Assembly (NCBI GenBank): GCA_023399595.1
Contig: JAEWOR010000024.1
Coordinates: 1-52,787 of the forward strand
Reading direction: 5' to 3'
DNA: 52,787 bases
Source of the DNA: Bacteroidota bacterium
GTDB taxonomy: Bacteria; Bacteroidota; Bacteroidia; Flavobacteriales; Weeksellaceae
Numbering within the stretch: position 1 is the first letter of the stretch; each line of letters begins with the position of its first letter. Under the pieces are notes generated by a model. It ran no database searches, was not told the DNA's origin, and was given only the letters and a program-made list of their open reading frames with translations. Below, in pieces: positions 24,530-31,810 of the stretch. Position numbers and translations under genes: made by a program.

Positions 24530-24555
24530 CATATTCCGCCGCTCCGCGGCTCCCT
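24530..24555 (-). repeat. REP-like hairpin, right outer
   Basis: GCCGC-TCC-GCGGC (24538-24550) is preceded by CCATATTCC and followed by TCCC. Against the left outer copy it shows a paired T-A to C-G change in the stem. Confidence 0.75.
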
Positions 24556-24592
24556 CCCGACAAAAAAAGAAGTCTATTTTTTAAAAAATAAA

Positions 24593-26344
24593 ATGAGCAA
24601 TAAACCAAGCACTTGGGTCACCATAAAGAAATTATTTACCATCGGGATGAAGTTCCGTTCGTGGTTTATTTTCACGTTAATTATCTCCGTGGTCTTGTCG
24701 GTGGTTTCTACGTACAGACCTTATCTTACGATGCAGGTTGTAGATAACGACATTACAAAATTGGGCGATAAAGCGCTTATGATGAAGCATATCTATATTT
24801 TAGTGGCTTTGGTTTTTGTGGAAACTATTCTCAATTTTTTATTGGTGTATTTTTCCAATTTTATTTCTCAAAATGTAATTCGCGACATCCGTGGTAAGCT
24901 TTACAATAAACTTATTTATTTCAGAACCTCTTTTTTTGATAAAACACCTATCGGACAATTAGTAACGCGTGCTGTGGGCGATGTTGAAACTATTGCAACG
25001 GTTTACACAGACGGATTTTTGATGGTTTTTGGAGATGTTTTAAGGATTGTTTTTGTGCTCGTTATGATGTTCAATACCAATGTGCATTTGAGTTATATCA
25101 CTTTAGCTATTTTGCCTTTGATGGTGTTGATAACAAGGTTTTTTCAAAAAAGACTGAAAGTTGCTTTTGGAGACGAAAGATCTTGGACGGCTCATCAAAA
25201 TTCCTTTGTTCAAGAGCGATTAGCGGGAATGTCTTTGATTCAGGTTTTTAATAGACAAGAAGCCGAGTTTCAAAAATTTGAATCTATTAATATTCAATTG
25301 AAGAAAGCTTTATTGAAGACCGTTTTCATTTTTTCATTGTTTTTCCCTGTTGTAGAGCTAATTTCTTCGCTTTTTATTGGGTTTATCTTATTTTACGGAG
25401 GTTATATCACCATTTCTGCCGGGGTGGTCATCGCATTTATTCAATACATTTCCATGTTGATTCGTCCTTTAAGACAAATTGCAGATAGATTTAACAATAT
25501 CCAACGCGGAATTGTAGGTGCAGAAAGGGTTTTAGGGGTTATGGAAGAAAATTTCCAAATGCCCAATAACGGAAGCATTAAGAAAGATGAATTTAAAGGC
25601 GATATAGAATTTAAAAATGTTCATTTCGCTTATGATGAAAAGCAAGAAGTTCTGAAAGGGATCAATTTTAAAGTGAATCCAGGAGAAACTGTGGCGATTG
25701 TAGGAGCTACAGGAGCGGGGAAATCCACAATTATTAGCTTGATTACAAGATTGTACGACATTAATTCTGGTAAAATAATGTTGGATGATGTGGAAATTCG
25801 CGATTATGAATTGTACAATTTAAGAAGTCATATTGGTGTCGTTTTGCAAGACGTTTTCTTATTCCATGGAAGTATTTTCGAGAATTTAGCGTTTGGCGAC
25901 GAAAGCATTACGTTAGAAAAAATGCGAGCTGCAGCGAAAGAAATTGAAGTAGATGGTTTTATAGAGCAACTTCCGAGAGGTTATGATTATGTGGTGAGTG
26001 AAAGAGGTTCTTCCATTTCTCTTGGTCAGAGACAGCTTTTATCGTTTTTAAGAGCTTACCTTTCAGATCCTAAAATTCTTATTTTAGATGAAGCCACTTC
26101 TTCAATAGACCACGAAAGTGAAAAACTTATCCAAAGAGCTACCGAAAAAATCACCAAAAACAGAACTTCCATTATTATTGCACACCGTCTTTCCACCATT
26201 GAAAAAGCCGATAAAATTATCGTAATGGATCATGGTGAAATTGTGGAAGAAGGAAGACACATCGATCTTCTCGATAAAAACGGATATTACGCTACTTTAT
26301 ATAAGGCTCAGTTAAAACACGAAGTTGAAGAAAGTGAAATTTAA
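24593..26344 (+). CDS. ABC transporter, fused permease and ATPase (exporter type)
   Basis: This is a half-transporter of 583 residues in the MsbA/MdlB/LmrA style. Six membrane helices occupy about residues 20-320. The C-terminal ATPase has Walker A GATGAGKST, a Q-loop region (IGVVLQDVFLFHG), the signature SLGQRQLL, Walker B ILILDEATSS with Glu after the Asp, and the H-loop IIIAHRLSTIE. It works as a homo- or heterodimer in the inner membrane and exports a lipid or drug that cannot be named from sequence. The signature reads SLGQ rather than SGGQ, as in some MdlB-like partners. It ends three bases before a converging gene, so there is no room for a separate terminator. Confidence 0.93.
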   Translation: MSNKPSTWVTIKKLFTIGMKFRSWFIFTLIISVVLSVVSTYRPYLTMQVVDNDITKLGDKALMMKHIYILVALVFVETILNFLLVYFSNFISQNVIRDIRGKLYNKLIYFRTSFFDKTPIGQLVTRAVGDVETIATVYTDGFLMVFGDVLRIVFVLVMMFNTNVHLSYITLAILPLMVLITRFFQKRLKVAFGDERSWTAHQNSFVQERLAGMSLIQVFNRQEAEFQKFESINIQLKKALLKTVFIFSLFFPVVELISSLFIGFILFYGGYITISAGVVIAFIQYISMLIRPLRQIADRFNNIQRGIVGAERVLGVMEENFQMPNNGSIKKDEFKGDIEFKNVHFAYDEKQEVLKGINFKVNPGETVAIVGATGAGKSTIISLITRLYDINSGKIMLDDVEIRDYELYNLRSHIGVVLQDVFLFHGSIFENLAFGDESITLEKMRAAAKEIEVDGFIEQLPRGYDYVVSERGSSISLGQRQLLSFLRAYLSDPKILILDEATSSIDHESEKLIQRATEKITKNRTSIIIAHRLSTIEKADKIIVMDHGEIVEEGRHIDLLDKNGYYATLYKAQLKHEVEESEI

Positions 26345-26347
26345 TTA

Positions 26348-26938
26348 TCACTCTAATCCGAAAGGTAGAAACCCTAAATCTTTTTTCCAATTTTCGCCAT
26401 ATTTTTTGGTGAGATACTCGGCAATTAATTTGTTGTTAAGAGTGGCTTTTTCTGAGAGAAATGGAGTGATTACGCAACCTTCATAGAGAATCTTGATTCC
26501 ATATTTTTCGGTGAAATTTTTATGATTTTGGGTTGCAATTCCAAATTGGATAAACTGTAAATTTTTGGCTTTTAAAAGTGTTTCAAAGTTTTTTTCATCC
26601 GCAAATTTTATATCTGATATTTCCATTGATTTTTTTTCAACAAGAGAAATATTTACAATATTATTTTTAGCGCTAATTTTCTCTGGATAAGTTATATAAT
26701 GCGGCGTTTCAGAAATAAATTTGAATTTGTATTTACCTGGTTGTAATTGAATTTCGTAATTCTCCACTTTGTTGATGGTAATTTCTTTTTGTAACCGAGG
26801 AATCAATAATTTTCCTCCTTTAAATTCAATATTATCGGGATTTTTAATGATGATTTGTACGGGAATTTCCTTTTTTAAACTAAAAGACAAGATGCTTATT
26901 GTAGCTATTAAAACAAGGATTATTTTCATGGTTTTCAT
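26348..26938 (-). CDS. Exported hypothetical protein
   Basis: I do not recognise this 196-residue protein. It has an N-terminal signal-like segment (MKTMKIILVLIATISILSFS; the second Met at residue 4 is an alternative start). The middle is beta-rich (VQIIIKNPDNIEFKGGKLLIP, YEIQLQPGKYKFKFI), suggesting a small Ig-like or PEGA-like domain. The C-terminal half is alpha+beta (EKYGIKILYEGCVITPFLSEKA, LIAEYLTKKYGENWKKDLGFLPFGLE), with one Cys. It probably acts in the periplasm. Its 3' end nearly touches that of the ABC exporter, and it is divergent from the 70-residue gene at 27009. Confidence 0.7.
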   Translation of the reverse strand: MKTMKIILVLIATISILSFSLKKEIPVQIIIKNPDNIEFKGGKLLIPRLQKEITINKVENYEIQLQPGKYKFKFISETPHYITYPEKISAKNNIVNISLVEKKSMEISDIKFADEKNFETLLKAKNLQFIQFGIATQNHKNFTEKYGIKILYEGCVITPFLSEKATLNNKLIAEYLTKKYGENWKKDLGFLPFGLE

Positions 26939-27008
26939 CGATGATTTTTATATGTCAGATGAATTTGGTGATTAAAAGTTAAAAGATTATTTTCGAAAAA
27001 AAATTAGA

Positions 27009-27221
27009 ATGAGTAATATCCAAGGAGAATTTCAGGTTTTAAAAGATGAACTTAAAAAACTGAATATAGAGGTTTTAAAAATAGAAAAAGTAGGAAACGG
27101 AAGTATGGATTTCCATGAAGTTTTTTATAAATCTCCAAAATATGATGAGGTAAAAAGTACTTATGTTGAAAGGCAGTATTTGGATGAACTCATTGAAAAA
27201 TTTAAGAAAGCTTACCAATAA
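27009..27221 (+). CDS. Small hypothetical protein
   Basis: This is a 70-residue soluble, charged protein with no signal or membrane segment. It begins MSNIQGEFQVLKDELKKLNIEVLKIEKVGNG and ends DELIEKFKKAYQ, with helical ends and a short central strand region. I know no function. Four bases after its stop begins a MITE-like inverted-repeat element, which may also serve as its terminator. Confidence 0.6.
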   Translation: MSNIQGEFQVLKDELKKLNIEVLKIEKVGNGSMDFHEVFYKSPKYDEVKSTYVERQYLDELIEKFKKAYQ

Positions 27222-27224
27222 TTG

Positions 27225-27346
27225 CAATAAAAAAGAGGCTGTCTCAAAAGTATCCCCTCTCTCAGACTCCTGTCTGACAACTTTTGTCATTTAGAAGATT
27301 ATCAGAGCATTGGTTTACCTTTTGAGACAGCCTCGTTTTTTTATTG
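27225..27346. mobile_element. MITE-like element with IS1182-type ends
   Basis: GAGGCTGTCTCAAAAG at 27235-27250 is exactly inverted at 27319-27334, and CAATAAAAAA outside it (27225-27234) is mirrored at 27337-27346 after a 2-base offset. The 16-base end is identical to the end of the IS1182 copy at 51717-51732. The 68-base interior encodes nothing but holds two overlapping small hairpins, TCAGAC-TCCT-GTCTGA (27262-27277) and TGACAA-CTT-TTGTCA (27275-27289). No clear target duplication is visible. A full-length fold with flanking A and T runs could also terminate transcription on both strands. Confidence 0.75.
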
Positions 27347-27415
27347 GTAAAATTCAATCGCAATTTTCAATCCTTAGTACAAATGCTTAAATTTGTAACA
27401 TCTAATAAAAATATA

Positions 27416-28777
27416 ATGGACAGTAAAAAAGAATTCTTCCTTGAGTGCTACAACCTAGGGATAATAAAGTTTGGAAGATTTACTTTGAAAAGTGGAATCG
27501 AAAGCCCTTTCTATGTAGATTTAAGACCATTAGCTTCCGACCCAAAAATCCTTAAAAATCTTGCCAATTACCTGTTGGAAATGCTTCCACTAGATAATTT
27601 TGATTTAATTTGTGGTGTTCCTTATGCAGCTTTACCTATGGCTACAGCCATGTCTTTAGAAAGCTATATTCCTTTAATTATTAAAAGAAAAGAAGCAAAA
27701 GCCTACGGAACTAAAAAACTTATTGAAGGAATTTATCAGAAAAACCAAAACTGTTTATTAGTAGAAGATGTTATCACTTCTGGAAAATCTCTAGTAGAAA
27801 CCATTGCTGAAGTAGAAGCTGAAGATTTAAAAGTCTCTGATATTGTTGTAGTTTTAGACAGAGAACAAGGCGGAAAAGAACTTTTAGAAAGTAAAGGTTA
27901 TAACGTACATACTTTATTTAATATTTCTGAAGTTTGCACTATTTTGAAAGAAACTGGTGACCTTACAGAAAGCGAAGTAAAAAGAATTCAAGATTTTTTA
28001 CAAGGAAATCACATAGAGTTTGAAGAGAAAAAAAAACTTTCTTACGAACAAAAATTACAAATAACGCAACATTCTGTTTCTAAAAAATTATTAGAAATAG
28101 CACTTCAAAAGCAAACCAACCTTATCGCTTCTGCAGATGTTACCACCACTGAAGAACTTTTACATTTAGCCAATGAGGTAGGACCACATATTGCAGCTTT
28201 AAAAACGCATATCGATATTATTTCTGACTTCGATTATGAGAAAACTATTCTTCCATTGCAATCTTTAGCAAAGCAACACAACTTCCTATTAATGGAGGAC
28301 AGAAAATTTGCTGATATTGGAAACACTCAGGAATTACAATTTACAAGTAACGTTTTCCAAATAAGTAAATGGGCGGATTTTGTAACTTCTCAAGTTATTG
28401 GCGGTTATGATTCTTTAAACTGCTTTAATAATGTAGGCGTTGTTACTATTGTTGGAATGTCTTCAAAAGGAACCTTAACTACAAATGAATACCGTGAAGA
28501 AGCTTTGAAAATAACGCTTTCTCATCCAAATGTTATGGGAGGTGTTTCTCAAAACCAACTTCCTGACGAAGTTTTACTTTTCACACCTGGAATTAATTTA
28601 GAAGATTCAGGAGACGGAAAAGGACAGCAATATAACACTCCAGAACATGCTTTCAGCAATCTTCATACAGATTTCATCATTGTTGGAAGAGGAATTTATA
28701 AATCTGAAAACCCAGCAGATGCTGCAAACACCTATAAAAATGCTGGTTGGAATGCATACACCAATTCTTTGAAATAA
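27416..28777 (+). CDS. Fused orotate phosphoribosyltransferase / OMP decarboxylase (UMP synthase)
   Basis: This 453-residue protein joins the last two steps of UMP synthesis. Residues about 1-200 are the OPRT domain: FGRFTLKSGIESPFYVDLR, CGVPYAALP, RKEAKAYGTKKLIEG and the PRPP motif LVEDVITSGKS (115-125). Residues about 215-453 are the OMP decarboxylase: LKTHIDI with Lys263 and Asp267, the catalytic EDRKFADIGNT with Asp295, Lys297 and Asp300, and late TPGINLE, GQQYNTP and FIIVGRGIY. Domain order and many motifs match eukaryotic UMPS, about 480 residues long, rather than separate bacterial PyrE and PyrF. I use the ATG at 27416; an earlier ATG at 27383 precedes a -7-like TAAATTTG (27388-27395). 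A terminator follows. Confidence 0.93.
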   Translation: MDSKKEFFLECYNLGIIKFGRFTLKSGIESPFYVDLRPLASDPKILKNLANYLLEMLPLDNFDLICGVPYAALPMATAMSLESYIPLIIKRKEAKAYGTKKLIEGIYQKNQNCLLVEDVITSGKSLVETIAEVEAEDLKVSDIVVVLDREQGGKELLESKGYNVHTLFNISEVCTILKETGDLTESEVKRIQDFLQGNHIEFEEKKKLSYEQKLQITQHSVSKKLLEIALQKQTNLIASADVTTTEELLHLANEVGPHIAALKTHIDIISDFDYEKTILPLQSLAKQHNFLLMEDRKFADIGNTQELQFTSNVFQISKWADFVTSQVIGGYDSLNCFNNVGVVTIVGMSSKGTLTTNEYREEALKITLSHPNVMGGVSQNQLPDEVLLFTPGINLEDSGDGKGQQYNTPEHAFSNLHTDFIIVGRGIYKSENPADAANTYKNAGWNAYTNSLK

Positions 28778-28799
28778 ACTTATCCTAAAATACAATATT

Positions 28800-28837
28800 A
28801 TTCGGGCATCATTTTTCAAATGACGCCCGAATTTTTT
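28800..28837 (+). terminator. Terminator after the UMP synthase gene
   Basis: ATTCGGGC (28800-28807) pairs with GCCCGAAT (28825-28832), then after one mismatch TCATTT with AAATGA, loop TTC, followed by a T run. Confidence 0.85.
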
Positions 28838-28923
28838 CAAAAATGACAATTCAATAAAATTGATTAAAATAATATCTTTATGTATCATAATTTCCTATTA
28901 TCTTTAGAAATTATAAAAACATT

Positions 28924-31734
28924 TTGAAGAAAACCCTTTTATTTTTTTCAGTTCTATTCAGTTTTGTGCAGATTTTTGCGCAAGATAATCGTATTTCTGT
29001 ACAAGCAAAACTAAGTGATGATAAACGAAGAATAAGCATTCAAGAGGAAATTATTTATTTCAATTCTTCAAATACAACAATTGATCATATTAAACTTCTC
29101 AACTGGATTTCGGCTTATAAAAATAAAAACACGCCTCTTGCCAACAGAAAATTAGAAGATAGAAATACCAATTTGCATTTCGCAAAAAAACATGAAATTG
29201 GACAACTTCTCAATCTTAAAATTGAAGAAGATTCAAAAGTTTTATTCAACAATGAAAATCTAGATCAGGAGAATGTTCAAGTTAATTTGGGTAAATCTTT
29301 ACAAACCAATGAATCCACAAAAATATTTCTGAAATATGAAATTCAACTTCCCGACAAATCTTTTACAGGTTATGGAAGAGGAATTGAAGATATTGTTGTT
29401 AAATATTTCTTTTTAGTTCCAGACAGTTTCACAACAGCCAATAGAAATTATTTAGACATTGGAGAAACAGCCAATTTCAATACGCTTTGGAATGTAGAAT
29501 GGACTCTTCCTCAAAATATGTTTGTGGAAAGTAACTTAGAAAAAAAATCTGCCACTCAATTTTCAGGATTTTTAAAAACCGATCCTGAATTTGTAATTGC
29601 ATACTCCCCTTTTACTTCAATACAAGTAACAACAGGGAATATTAATTCTAATGTTGTTATTGCTTATAAAATCACGGAAAAAGAAAGACAAGACTTGGAG
29701 TTTTTTCTTCCTTTGCAATTAAAATTCATTCAAGACAAAACGGGTTTAAGTTCAACAAAAATATTTATCACCGAAAAATTTCAGCAAAATGAAAAGTTTT
29801 TTGGAAGCGATGATATTAAATTTCTCAATTTTAAATTCCAACTTTTTACAGATCCCGAAAAGACAGATTTAGACTACCTAGGCATTATGACCAAGAAAAT
29901 TCTGGACAATAATCTTATCGTAGACAGAGAAAAATACCATTGGTTTAAAAACGGTTTACAATCGAATATTGAGATTCAATATTTAAAGAATTTTTATCCT
30001 AAAACGAATCTTTTAGGCAACCTTCCCGATAATCTTAAATTAATTGGATTAAAACCTTTGAAACTTTTTCATGCTTCAAACTTAAAACTTACAGATCGTT
30101 ACGGACTTTCATATCAATATATTTTGGCTCAAAATTTAGATCAGAAAATTAGCGAAAATTACTCTGAACTCAGCAATTTTAATGACATGGCCATCAGTAA
30201 ATTTGAAACGGGGAGTTTGTTCAATTATGCAGCCGACAAAATGGGATATTCCAATTATAACGAATTGGTAACCTCTTATTTAAAAAGTAAAAATCAGGAA
30301 ATTCAACCTGAAGATTTCCTTCAAAAACTAAGTGAAAATAATCCCGAAAATTCTTATTTACAAAAATATTTCGCCCATAAAAGCAGGAGAAATTTCAACT
30401 TTAAAAAAATAAAAAAGGATAATAATTCTATTGCAGTTACCATCACCAAAAATTTTGACGAAAACATTCCTTTTAAATTAAAAACCATCACCAAAGATGG
30501 TTACGAAAATTCTTATTGGTTTGATACCGAAAAAGATGAAAGAAAATTCAACATTAATGTTCCTAATGGAGATGTTTATAAACTCACTCTGAATGATGGA
30601 TATATTTTCCCTGAAAAAACTTATGGTGACAATTTTATTTACACCAAAGGTTTTTTTTCAAATATGAAAAAATTGAAATTCAAACTCTTAAAAGACATTC
30701 CCAATCCTGAATTCAATGAGATTTATCTTAATCCGCGTGTAAGTTTCAACAACGCTTATGATAAATTTTTATTGGGAATCAACTTTAAAAACTCTTCATT
30801 GTTTGACCAAAAATTTTTGTATTCTGTCACTCCACAATACAGTACAGGAACGGGGAAATTAACAGGTTCCGGAAGCGTTTCCTATACTTTTCTACCTGCT
30901 GAAAGTATTATTAGAAGTTTATCTTTTGGAACTTCGGGTTCTTATTATCACTATGATTATGATTTGGCGTATAGAAAACTGGGATTTTCCACAAATTTGA
31001 ATTTCAGAAAAAGACCTAGAAGTACCGTGAGTAGAGGAATTGCATTTTCTTATAATTATTACAGAAAAGATTTTAATCCAAACTCTATTTACGAAAACGA
31101 TTACAACAAATACAACCTTTGGAGCTTCGGTTACGGCTATAGCGACAACCAAAAAATACATGAAAAAAGCTTTGGTATTTCCACACAAGGAATGGAAGAT
31201 TTTAATAAAGTAACCGCCGAAGGATTTTACAGATGGGAATATGCTCCGAAAAATAAATTAAGTGTTAGACTTTATGCTGGCTATTTTTTAAGAAACAGCA
31301 CCCGAAATAATTTATTTGATTATGGTATTTCGAGAGTTTCCAATTATTCATTTTCCTACAATTTATTAGGACAAAGTGCTACATCTGGTTTTTTATCTCA
31401 ACAATATGTTTTAGCTGAAGGAGGTTTTAAGTCTTTTATTCCAGGAACCGCTAACCAATGGATTACGTCGATAAATGCTGACACCACTCTATGGAAAATA
31501 TTTGGCGTGTATGCAGATGCAGGCTATTATAAAAGCAAGGGAGGAGCCCCGAAATTTATTTGGGATTCTGGGATAAGTGTAAAATTGGTTCCCGATTTTG
31601 TGGAAGTTTATTTCCCTATTCAATCTTCTTTAGGTTTTGAACCTTCATTTAAAAATTACGGAAAGAGAATTCGTTACACTTTGGTTTTAAATCTGAGTTC
31701 TATTATTAATGCTGCACGGAGAGGCTGGTTTTAA
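28924..31734 (+). CDS. Exported M1-peptidase-like protein with C-terminal outer-membrane barrel, TTG start
   Basis: This is a 936-residue protein beginning at TTG 28924 with a signal peptide (KKTLLFFSVLFSFVQIFAQ). Residues about 20-210 resemble the beta-rich N-domain of M1 aminopeptidases. Residues about 240-510 resemble the catalytic domain, including KYHWFKNGLQSNIEIQY, the position of the second M1 zinc motif, but there is no HExxH, so it is probably catalytically dead. From about residue 590 aromatic-rich alternating strands, ending in RYTLVLNLSSIINAARRGWF, suggest an outer-membrane beta-barrel. The assignment is inference. The start is chosen because the signal peptide begins there and a -7-like TATCTTTA lies about 25 bases upstream. 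It converges with argS. Confidence 0.7.
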   Translation: MKKTLLFFSVLFSFVQIFAQDNRISVQAKLSDDKRRISIQEEIIYFNSSNTTIDHIKLLNWISAYKNKNTPLANRKLEDRNTNLHFAKKHEIGQLLNLKIEEDSKVLFNNENLDQENVQVNLGKSLQTNESTKIFLKYEIQLPDKSFTGYGRGIEDIVVKYFFLVPDSFTTANRNYLDIGETANFNTLWNVEWTLPQNMFVESNLEKKSATQFSGFLKTDPEFVIAYSPFTSIQVTTGNINSNVVIAYKITEKERQDLEFFLPLQLKFIQDKTGLSSTKIFITEKFQQNEKFFGSDDIKFLNFKFQLFTDPEKTDLDYLGIMTKKILDNNLIVDREKYHWFKNGLQSNIEIQYLKNFYPKTNLLGNLPDNLKLIGLKPLKLFHASNLKLTDRYGLSYQYILAQNLDQKISENYSELSNFNDMAISKFETGSLFNYAADKMGYSNYNELVTSYLKSKNQEIQPEDFLQKLSENNPENSYLQKYFAHKSRRNFNFKKIKKDNNSIAVTITKNFDENIPFKLKTITKDGYENSYWFDTEKDERKFNINVPNGDVYKLTLNDGYIFPEKTYGDNFIYTKGFFSNMKKLKFKLLKDIPNPEFNEIYLNPRVSFNNAYDKFLLGINFKNSSLFDQKFLYSVTPQYSTGTGKLTGSGSVSYTFLPAESIIRSLSFGTSGSYYHYDYDLAYRKLGFSTNLNFRKRPRSTVSRGIAFSYNYYRKDFNPNSIYENDYNKYNLWSFGYGYSDNQKIHEKSFGISTQGMEDFNKVTAEGFYRWEYAPKNKLSVRLYAGYFLRNSTRNNLFDYGISRVSNYSFSYNLLGQSATSGFLSQQYVLAEGGFKSFIPGTANQWITSINADTTLWKIFGVYADAGYYKSKGGAPKFIWDSGISVKLVPDFVEVYFPIQSSLGFEPSFKNYGKRIRYTLVLNLSSIINAARRGWF

Positions 31735-31745
31735 CAATATGAGTA

Positions 31746-31792
31746 AAATATTTTCGGGCGGAATTGCAAAGCAATTCCGCCCGAAAATATTT
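31746..31792. terminator. Bidirectional terminator, 22-bp perfect hairpin
   Basis: The arms 31746-31767 and 31771-31792 are perfectly complementary with loop AAA. The GC-rich centre (CGGGCGGAATTGC) is framed by A/T ends. It separates the M1-like gene from argS, which converge. Confidence 0.85.
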
Positions 31793-31810
31793 AGTATAAT
31801 ATAAAAAATA

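Larger units (their letters stand above)
23919..24550. mobile_element. REP-associated tyrosine transposase unit with nested inverted REP hairpins
   Basis: A 155-codon Y1 transposase is flanked by two pairs of REP-like hairpins. Left outer: GTCGC-GGA-GCGAC at 23919-23931, then GATATATTGG. Left inner: GCTCC-GGA-GGAGC at 23974-23986, then GAAATATTGGT. Right inner: GCTCC-TCC-GGAGC at 24485-24497, preceded by ACCAATATGTC. Right outer: GCCGC-TCC-GCGGC at 24538-24550. Each right copy is the inverted complement of its left partner with its tail, so the layout is outer-inner-gene-inner-outer. The outer pair differs at one stem position (T-A on the left, C-G on the right) with pairing kept. The unit fits between truA and the ABC exporter and interrupts neither. 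Confidence 0.85.

Noticed and set aside
27235..27334. Ordinary intrinsic terminator for the 70-residue gene
   Set aside because: The 68-base interior and ends identical to an IS1182 end fit a MITE better, although it may still terminate transcription.
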